In this document: in pieces, positions 36,281 to 41,606 of the stretch
Layout: the number at the start of each line of letters is the position of its first letter
Position numbering within the stretch: the stretch's first letter is position 1
Source of the DNA: Caloramator australicus RC3
Lineage (GTDB): Bacteria; Bacillota; Clostridia; Clostridiales; Caloramatoraceae
Assembly (NCBI RefSeq): GCF_000297115.1
Contig: NZ_CAKP01000017.1
Location: 1 to 41,606 of the forward strand
DNA: 41,606 bases
Direction: 5' to 3'
The notes under the pieces: generated by a model
Databases searched by the model: none
Seen by the model: the letters and a program-made list of their open reading frames with translations, nothing else
Told to the model about the DNA's origin: nothing
Made by a program: the position numbers and the translations under genes

Positions 36281-36918
36281 ATGCCCTTTTCTATATTTTG
36301 TTTCCTGAAACAAAATATTGTTTAAACTGTGGAAGACTTCAAGAAGAAAAATTTGGACTTTGCACCTTCTGTTATACGGAGATTTTAAAAATTAAATTAT
36401 CTAAAAGTGTTGTATATGCTTATCCTATAGAGGTAGCCTTTGATGAGGTATATTCTGTATTTAAGTATGACAAGGTAGCTAAGGACATAGTAAGAAGATT
36501 GAAATATAAAGAAAAAGTTGAACTGAGCAAAGTTATAGCGTTTTTTATGAAGGATACAATAGATGAGAATAAAATAAAATTTGATCTTATTGTTCCAATT
36601 CCAATTTCCAAGAAAAGGTTGAAACTAAGGGGATATAATCAAGCTCTTTTAATTGCAAAGGAACTTTCAAAGCTCACGTTTATTCCTTTTAAGGATTGCA
36701 TAGAAAAAATAAAAGATACTAAGTCTCAAACACTATTCAAAGATGAAAATAGATGGTATAATGTTAAGGGGGTTTTTGATTGTAACGAGGACCTTCAAGG
36801 GAAAACAATTCTTATTGTGGATGATGTATTTACAACCGGGGCAACAGCCCATTATGCATCCGAAGCCTTAAAAAAGTGTAAGGCTAAAAAAGTAATAGTT
36901 TTGACCTTTGCGTCATAA
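36226..36918 (+). CDS. comFC: ComFC, phosphoribosyltransferase-like competence protein
   Basis: A 230-aa protein with an N-terminal zinc finger (C32, C35, C46, C49) and a type I phosphoribosyltransferase domain ending in the PRPP motif ILIVDDVFTTGAT. ComFC proteins help take up single-stranded DNA during natural transformation, likely with ComFA. The start is uncertain: GTG 36226 has no good ribosome binding site and overlaps the ComFA-like gene by 55 bases, while a TTG at 36298 is also in frame. Its stop codon overlaps the 5' arm of raiA RNA. Confidence 0.9.
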   Translation: MYKKFKQSRLGKGVCEAIDALFYILFPETKYCLNCGRLQEEKFGLCTFCYTEILKIKLSKSVVYAYPIEVAFDEVYSVFKYDKVAKDIVRRLKYKEKVELSKVIAFFMKDTIDENKIKFDLIVPIPISKKRLKLRGYNQALLIAKELSKLTFIPFKDCIEKIKDTKSQTLFKDENRWYNVKGVFDCNEDLQGKTILIVDDVFTTGATAHYASEALKKCKAKKVIVLTFAS

Positions 36919-37140
36919 GGATATGGCATGATTAGGTCTGTGGTTGAAAGTCGATGCCAGTCGCAGGCGAAACGACCCACGTAAGTCAGACAAAGTCTGA
37001 TGAGCATGGTGCGGCTTAGAAGTAAGTCCTGCCGGTAAAACCGAGAGGAGGATTAGTGAGAGGCATACACCTTAAGCAAAACTCCCAGCAGGCGAGTGTG
37101 GGGGCAAAGACCAGGTCAGCTAATCAATGCCATATCCTTT
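36917..37140 (+). ncRNA. raiA RNA: raiA-motif noncoding RNA
   Basis: A large structured RNA closed by a long stem: AAGGATATGGCAT (36917-36929) and GATTAG (36930-36935) pair with CTAATC (37120-37125) and ATGCCATATCCTT (37127-37139), followed by a T run that makes the stem an intrinsic terminator. The body is GC-rich against its surroundings and contains paired blocks such as GTCAGAC-AAA-GTCTGA (36985-37001). Place, size and direction, upstream of hpf (raiA), match the raiA motif known from Clostridia, reported to matter for sporulation. I identify it by recall and context, not by a covariance search. Confidence 0.85.
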
Positions 37141-37158
37141 TTGTATTTCTTTTTATAT

Positions 37159-37282
37159 TTTTGCACAAAATATAAAAAGATATTAACATTAATTGTTGAT
37201 AAAAACCCTTTGAAATTCAAGTTATGCACAAATTTGTCCACATTATCCACAGATAAATATCAACATATTAACATTTTTCACA
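37159..37282. promoter_or_regulatory. Cluster of DnaA-box-like 9-mers
   Basis: One perfect box TTATCCACA (37243-37251) and one TTATGCACA (37222-37230), with near matches (one mismatch to TTATNCACA or TTATCCACA) at 37159-37167, 37194-37202 (reverse), 37234-37242 and 37274-37282. Three boxes stand in a 30-base block. The stretch 37141-37374 holds no gene. The 3' part is strongly A/T-rich. Confidence 0.7.
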
Positions 37283-37374
37283 CTTTAGTAAAAAAGGCTT
37301 GATTAAATTTTCAGAAAATATTAAAATTAAAATAAGAAATTTTTCCCTTAGACCACTTGAAAGGGGTAGATCTT

Positions 37375-37908
37375 ATGAAATTTATGATTACGGGAAAGAA
37401 CATAGTTTTAACAGATGCTCTAAAGGATGTTGTAGAAAAAAAGCTTGGCAAGCTTGAAAAGTATTTTAGTCCAGAACAGGAGGCACATGTTACTTTATCA
37501 GTTCAAAAGAATAGGCAGATAATTGAGGTTACAATACCATTTAACGGGATGATATTAAGGGGCGAAGAATCAAGCGGTGATATGTATACATCCATAGATA
37601 ATGTAGTTGAAAAAATAGAAAGGCAAATAATCAAACATAAAACTAAATTACAAAAGAGGGTTCACAATGGAGAAACACTGAAATTCTTAGATATACCTGA
37701 ATATAGGGATTACGATGAGGATGAAGAGGGCAAGATAGTTAAGAAAAAAAGGTTTTCAGTAAAGCCTATGGATGTCGAAGAGGCAATACTTGAAATGGAG
37801 CTTTTAGGTCATAATTTCTTTGTATTTAGAAACGCAAATACAGAAGAGGTCAATGTGGTTTATAAAAGAAAGGACGGTAACTACGGTATAATAGAGCCAG
37901 AAATATAA
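37375..37908 (+). CDS. hpf: Ribosome hibernation promoting factor, long form
   Basis: A 177-aa protein that dimerises 70S ribosomes into inactive 100S particles in starvation. The N-terminal RaiA/S30AE domain (about 1-100, starting MKFMITGKNIVLTDALKDVV) binds the decoding site, and the C-terminal dimerisation domain (about 117-177, VKKKRFSVKPMDVEEAILEMELLGHNFFVF) is the long-form hallmark. The start is ATG 37375 behind AAAGGGG. The raiA RNA upstream gives it its historical link. Confidence 0.97.
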   Translation: MKFMITGKNIVLTDALKDVVEKKLGKLEKYFSPEQEAHVTLSVQKNRQIIEVTIPFNGMILRGEESSGDMYTSIDNVVEKIERQIIKHKTKLQKRVHNGETLKFLDIPEYRDYDEDEEGKIVKKKRFSVKPMDVEEAILEMELLGHNFFVFRNANTEEVNVVYKRKDGNYGIIEPEI

Positions 37909-37936
37909 GGCACGATTAATCGTGCCTTATTTCTTT
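37905..37936 (+). terminator. Terminator after hpf
   Basis: ATAAGGCACGATT (37905-37917) is the exact reverse complement of 37918-37930, followed by TTCTTTT. The hpf stop codon is in the left arm. Confidence 0.85.
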
Positions 37937-37939
37937 TGA

Positions 37940-37968
37940 TTGTTAAATTAATTAAAATATGTTAAAAT
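37940..37968 (+). promoter_or_regulatory. Promoter of secA
   Basis: TTGTTA (37940-37945) and TAAAAT (37963-37968) are separated by 17 bases, with an extended -10 TG at 37960-37961. It lies 31 bases before the secA ATG. Confidence 0.6.
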
Positions 37969-37998
37969 ATTAGTATTGCTTTAAAGGAAGGTGGTAGG

Positions 37999-40497
37999 AT
38001 GGGACTTTTAGAAAAGATATTTGGGACCCACAGTGAAAGGGAAATTAAAAGGCTAATGCCAATAGTCGATAAAATAGAAAGCCTTGAAAAAACTATGGAA
38101 GGTCTTTCAGATGAAGAGCTTAGGAATAAGACCTTCGAGTTTAAGGAAAGGCTTCAAAGGGGCGAAACCCTCGATGACATTTTGCCAGAGGCCTTTGCAG
38201 TTGTTAGGGAGGCTGCTTGGAGAACCCTTGGAATGAAGCATTTTAGAGTTCAGCTTTTAGGTGGCATCGTTCTTCATCAAGGAAGAATTGCTGAAATGAA
38301 GACAGGTGAAGGAAAAACATTAGTTGCAACTTTACCTGCTTACCTTAATGCCCTAACTGGAAAGGGTGTTCATGTTGTAACTGTAAACGACTACCTTGCA
38401 AAGCGTGACAGGGAATGGATGGGTAAGATATATGAATTTTTAGGGCTTACTGTTGGTGTTATTACCCATGACCTTGATGCAGAGGAAAGAAGAAGGGCAT
38501 ATAATTGTGACATCACCTACGGAACTAATAATGAATTTGGCTTTGACTATTTAAGGGATAACATGGTTATATACAAAGAAGAGATGGTTCAAAGGGATCT
38601 TCATTATGCCATAATCGACGAAGTTGACTCAATCCTTATAGATGAAGCTAGAACTCCTCTTATTATCTCTGGCGCTGGTGAAAAATCAACAAGGCTATAT
38701 GAAGTTGCTGACATGTTTGTTAGGACATTAAAAAAGGATGAAGATTATGAAGTTGACGAAAAACAACATGCAGTTACATTAACCCAAAGCGGTATAGATA
38801 AAGCAGAAAAATTCTTTAATCTTGAAAACTATGCAGATCCAGAGAACATGGAGATACAGCACCATGTAATTCAAGCCCTAAAGGCTCATGCCCTTATGAA
38901 AAGGGATATCGATTATGTAGTAAAAGATGGTGAAGTTATTATAGTTGATGAGTTTACCGGAAGATTAATGTATGGAAGAAGATATTCAGATGGTCTTCAT
39001 CAGGCAATTGAAGCAAAGGAAGGAGTTAAAATAGAAAGGGAGTCAAAGACCCTTGCGACTATTACCTTCCAAAACTACTTTAGACTATATGAAAAAATTG
39101 CCGGTATGACAGGAACTGCCCAAACCGAAGAGGCAGAATTTAGAGAAATATACGGACTTGATGTTATAGTAATTCCAACAAATAGGCCTATGATTAGAGT
39201 AGACCATCCGGATGTTGTATATAAGACAGAAAAGGCAAAATTTGATGCCATCGTTGAAGAAATAGTTGAAACCCATAAAACCGGGCAGCCTGTTCTAGTT
39301 GGAACGATAAGCATAGAAAAATCAGAAATGCTATCAACCATGTTAAAGAAAAGGGGTATTCATCATCAGGTTCTCAACGCAAAATACCATGAAAAGGAAG
39401 CAGAAATAGTTGCCCATGCTGGAGAAAGAGGTATGGTAACCATTGCAACAAACATGGCTGGTCGTGGAACCGACATAAAACTTGGTGAGGGTGTTGCTGA
39501 ACTTGGAGGACTTAAAATAATAGGAACTGAAAGGCACGAATCAAGGAGAATAGACAACCAGCTAAGAGGACGTGCTGGCCGTCAAGGGGATCCAGGATGT
39601 TCAAGATTTTATGTTTCCTTAGAAGATGATTTGATGAGGCTCTTTGGTTCTGATAGGATAAAGGATATAGTATCAAAGCTTGGTCTTCCTGATGATGAGC
39701 CTATTGAAAGTAAGATGGTTACAAATGCAATAGAACAGGCCCAAAAGAGGGTTGAGGCAAACAACTTTGAAATAAGAAAATCCCTATTGCAGTTTGACGA
39801 TGTTTTAAACAGACAAAGAGAAATAATATATTCCCAAAGGAAAAAGGTTTTAGAGGGAGAAAACTTAAAGGACAGCATACAGGGTATGATCATAGATGTT
39901 GTTACATCTATAGTCAATGCCCATGTAACTGATGACAGGCATAGGGAAGAATGGGATCTTAAGGGACTTTCAAGATATATTGAAGACGTATTTATGGTAA
40001 AAATTAGCGAACAGCAGTTAGATCCTCTTTCAAAGGATGAAATCCTAGAAAAAATTACAGATACAATTAATAAAGCTTATGAGGAAAAGGAAAAGGAATT
40101 TGAAGAAAATATTTTTAGAGAAATCGAAAGGGTTGTTCTTCTAAGGACTGTTGATACAAAGTGGATTGACCACATAGATGCTATGGAACATCTAAAGCAG
40201 GGAATAGGCCTCAGAGCGTATAGGCATAGAGACCCTGTTCAAGAATATCAAATTGAAGGTATGAATATGTTTGATGAGATGATCTATAGCATCAAAGAAG
40301 ATACATTAAGATTCCTGTTTAGAGTAAAACCTGAAAGAAAGGTTGAAAGGGAAAGGGTAGCAGAGCCTACTTCAACGAACTATGATGATTCTGTTAAAAA
40401 GCAGCCTGTTAGAAAATCAGAAAAAATAGGAAGAAACGATCCATGCCCATGTGGAAGCGGTAAAAAATATAAAAATTGTTGTGGAAGAAACGTATAA
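37999..40497 (+). CDS. secA: Preprotein translocase ATPase SecA
   Basis: The motor that drives secretory proteins through SecYEG. The 832-aa product has the P-loop TGEGKT (102-107), Walker [10 protein letters not shown], the [13 protein letters not shown] and [11 protein letters not shown] motifs, and a C-terminal zinc-binding tail [13 protein letters not shown]. Length is ordinary for Firmicutes. The ribosome binding site is AAGGAAGGTGG. It is followed 12 bases later by prfB, a common Firmicutes pairing. Confidence 0.98.
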   Translation: MGLLEKIFGTHSEREIKRLMPIVDKIESLEKTMEGLSDEELRNKTFEFKERLQRGETLDDILPEAFAVVREAAWRTLGMKHFRVQLLGGIVLHQGRIAEMKTGEGKTLVATLPAYLNALTGKGVHVVTVNDYLAKRDREWMGKIYEFLGLTVGVITHDLDAEERRRAYNCDITYGTNNEFGFDYLRDNMVIYKEEMVQRDLHYAIIDEVDSILIDEARTPLIISGAGEKSTRLYEVADMFVRTLKKDEDYEVDEKQHAVTLTQSGIDKAEKFFNLENYADPENMEIQHHVIQALKAHALMKRDIDYVVKDGEVIIVDEFTGRLMYGRRYSDGLHQAIEAKEGVKIERESKTLATITFQNYFRLYEKIAGMTGTAQTEEAEFREIYGLDVIVIPTNRPMIRVDHPDVVYKTEKAKFDAIVEEIVETHKTGQPVLVGTISIEKSEMLSTMLKKRGIHHQVLNAKYHEKEAEIVAHAGERGMVTIATNMAGRGTDIKLGEGVAELGGLKIIGTERHESRRIDNQLRGRAGRQGDPGCSRFYVSLEDDLMRLFGSDRIKDIVSKLGLPDDEPIESKMVTNAIEQAQKRVEANNFEIRKSLLQFDDVLNRQREIIYSQRKKVLEGENLKDSIQGMIIDVVTSIVNAHVTDDRHREEWDLKGLSRYIEDVFMVKISEQQLDPLSKDEILEKITDTINKAYEEKEKEFEENIFREIERVVLLRTVDTKWIDHIDAMEHLKQGIGLRAYRHRDPVQEYQIEGMNMFDEMIYSIKEDTLRFLFRVKPERKVERERVAEPTSTNYDDSVKKQPVRKSEKIGRNDPCPCGSGKKYKNCCGRNV

Positions 40498-40509
40498 GGA
40501 GGCGATAGG

Positions 40510-41606
40510 ATGCACATTCAATTTGAAGAACATTATTCAGCAATTGAACCAATGAAAAGAATCCTAGAAGAAGTGGGGGCTTCTCTTTGACATCCCAAGG
40601 CTCAAAAAGGAAGTTGAAGAATTAGAAACCAAGATGCAGGATGCTAATTTTTGGAACAACATTGAGGAGGCTCAAAAGATAGTTCAAAGGGCAAAATCCC
40701 TAAAGGATAAAGTAGAAAGATATGAGAGCCTTTTAAAAAGAGTGGAGGATCTTGAGGTTTTAATTGAGCTTTGTGATGAAGAGGAGGACTACTCTCATCT
40801 TGATGAAATCGCAGAAGAAAGGCACGACCTTGAAAAAAATATAGAAGCCTTTAGGATAGAGACGATGCTTTCTGGAGAATACGATAAAAATGATGCTATA
40901 TTAACTATCCATGCTGGTGCAGGTGGAACAGAGGCCTGTGATTGGGCTTCTATGCTTTTAAGAATGTATACAAGATGGGCGGAAGGCAAAGGTTATAAAG
41001 TAGAGACCGTAGACTTTTTACCAGGTGATGAGGCAGGAGTAAAGAGCGTAACATTAGAGATAAAAGGGGAATACGCCTATGGTTATTTAAAAGCTGAAAA
41101 GGGTGTTCATAGACTTGTAAGAATTTCACCCTTCGATGCTGCAGGAAAGAGGCATACATCCTTTGCTTCTGTTGAAGTTTTACCTGAAATTACCGATGAT
41201 CAGGATATAGAAATAAGGGATGAGGATATAAAGATAGATACCTTCCGCTCCGGCGGGGCAGGCGGGCAGTATGTTAACAAGACTGAGTCTGCCGTTAGAA
41301 TAACCCACCTTCCAACTGGAATAGTAGTTTCCTGCCAGAGCGAAAGGAGTCAACACTCCAATAGAGAAATGGCAATGAAGATGCTAAAAGCAAAGCTAAT
41401 TGAGCTTAAAGAAAGGGAAAGAAAGGAAAAGATAGAGGATCTTACTGGAGAGCAAAAGGAAATAGGCTGGGGAAGCCAGATAAGAAGTTACGTATTCCAG
41501 CCCTATACCCTTGTTAAGGATCATAGGACTGGAGTTGAAATTGGAAATATTCAAGCTGTTATGGATGGAGAAATCGACGATTTTATAAATGCATATTTAA
41601 AGATGG
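40510..41606 (+). CDS. prfB: Peptide chain release factor 2, programmed +1 frameshift; 3' end outside the window
   Basis: RF2 terminates at UAA and UGA. The first 26 codons run from ATG 40510 to an in-frame TGA at 40588-40590 (CTT TGA C). Skipping T40588 opens the second frame from 40589 to the window edge, which reads DIPRLKKEVEELETKMQDANFW and is typical RF2. The SPF codon-recognition motif is in VRISPFDAAGKRHTS and GGQ is in SGGAGGQYVNKTESAV. This is the known autoregulated frameshift: with low RF2 the ribosome shifts instead of stopping. About the last 10-20 residues may be missing. Confidence 0.97.
40573..40591 (+). promoter_or_regulatory. prfB programmed +1 frameshift site
   Basis: A Shine-Dalgarno-like GTGGGGG (40573-40579) is followed by CTT TGA C (40585-40591), the slippery codon and RF2-read stop. 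Five bases separate the G run from CTT, against three in the E. coli arrangement. Confidence 0.92.

Noticed and set aside
37096-37302. 68-aa open frame across the raiA RNA end and the DnaA-box region
   Set aside because: It has no ribosome binding site, runs through a terminator stem, and its sequence is non-protein-like; the RNA explains the first part.
40510-40590. prfB as a pseudogene with an early stop
   Set aside because: The stop sits in the well-known CTT TGA C programmed frameshift context and the second frame is intact.

Overview
The window is a low-GC Gram-positive chromosome segment from an endospore-forming member of the Clostridia. Evidence is the strong AGGAGG-type ribosome binding sites, the AGA/ATA-rich codon use, the spoIID-spoIIQ-spoIIID block, yyaC, a clostridial raiA RNA, and gene order close to the rpmE-tdk-prfA-upp-atp-murA-spoIID region of Bacillus and Clostridium. 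The genus cannot be fixed from sequence alone; a Clostridium/Caloramator-like member of the Clostridiaceae fits.

Layout. 1-0.34 kb: 3' end of an ISLre2-type transposase. 0.5-12.5 kb: housekeeping genes on the + strand (rpmE, tdk, a DUF3006 gene, yqhQ, prmC, prfA, a membrane protein, a ZIP transporter, sua5, ywlE, rpiB, upp, dCMP deaminase, wecA, wecB). A REP-associated tyrosine transposase (RAYT) sits between the DUF3006 gene and yqhQ. 12.6-19.2 kb: a complete F-type ATP synthase operon, atpIBEFHAGDC, with a short epsilon subunit. 19.3-24.7 kb: ywmB, murA, spoIID, spoIIQ, spoIIID and mbl. 24.7-26.3 kb: yyaC and a TtcA-like gene on the - strand, with a tiny membrane protein gene between them. 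26.5-28.5 kb: tRNA-Val, -Thr and -Tyr, an unidentified structured RNA region, a SAM-I riboswitch and metK. 28.6-29.8 kb: small genes (DUF1659, DUF2922, YvrJ family, one unknown). 29.8-31.8 kb: a membrane protein and an MFS transporter on the - strand. 31.9-36.9 kb: a LexA-box promoter, then a ComK-like gene, recD2, a ComFA-like gene without helicase motifs, and comFC. 36.9-41.6 kb: raiA RNA, a DnaA-box cluster, hpf, secA, and prfB with a programmed frameshift, cut by the window end.

How the parts connect. prmC methylates the release factors encoded by prfA and prfB. upp and the dCMP deaminase serve pyrimidine metabolism, like tdk. wecA and wecB supply cell-wall polymer precursors. SpoIID and SpoIIQ act in engulfment, SpoIIID in mother-cell transcription and YyaC in the spore.

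Most notable. (1) A repeat family, core GGGGACGGTTCTTAA, occurs about ten times or more. It clusters next to the RAYT gene, forms a perfect 20-bp inverted repeat after metK, and supplies the N-terminal codons of yqhQ. (2) A candidate SOS-controlled competence-like operon encodes a ComK-family protein, RecD2, a ComFA homologue with a kept zinc finger but eroded ATPase motifs, and ComFC. (3) A tight DnaA-box cluster lies between raiA RNA and hpf, away from any dnaA gene in the window. (4) RNA hairpins overlap the translation starts of the RAYT and ZIP genes.
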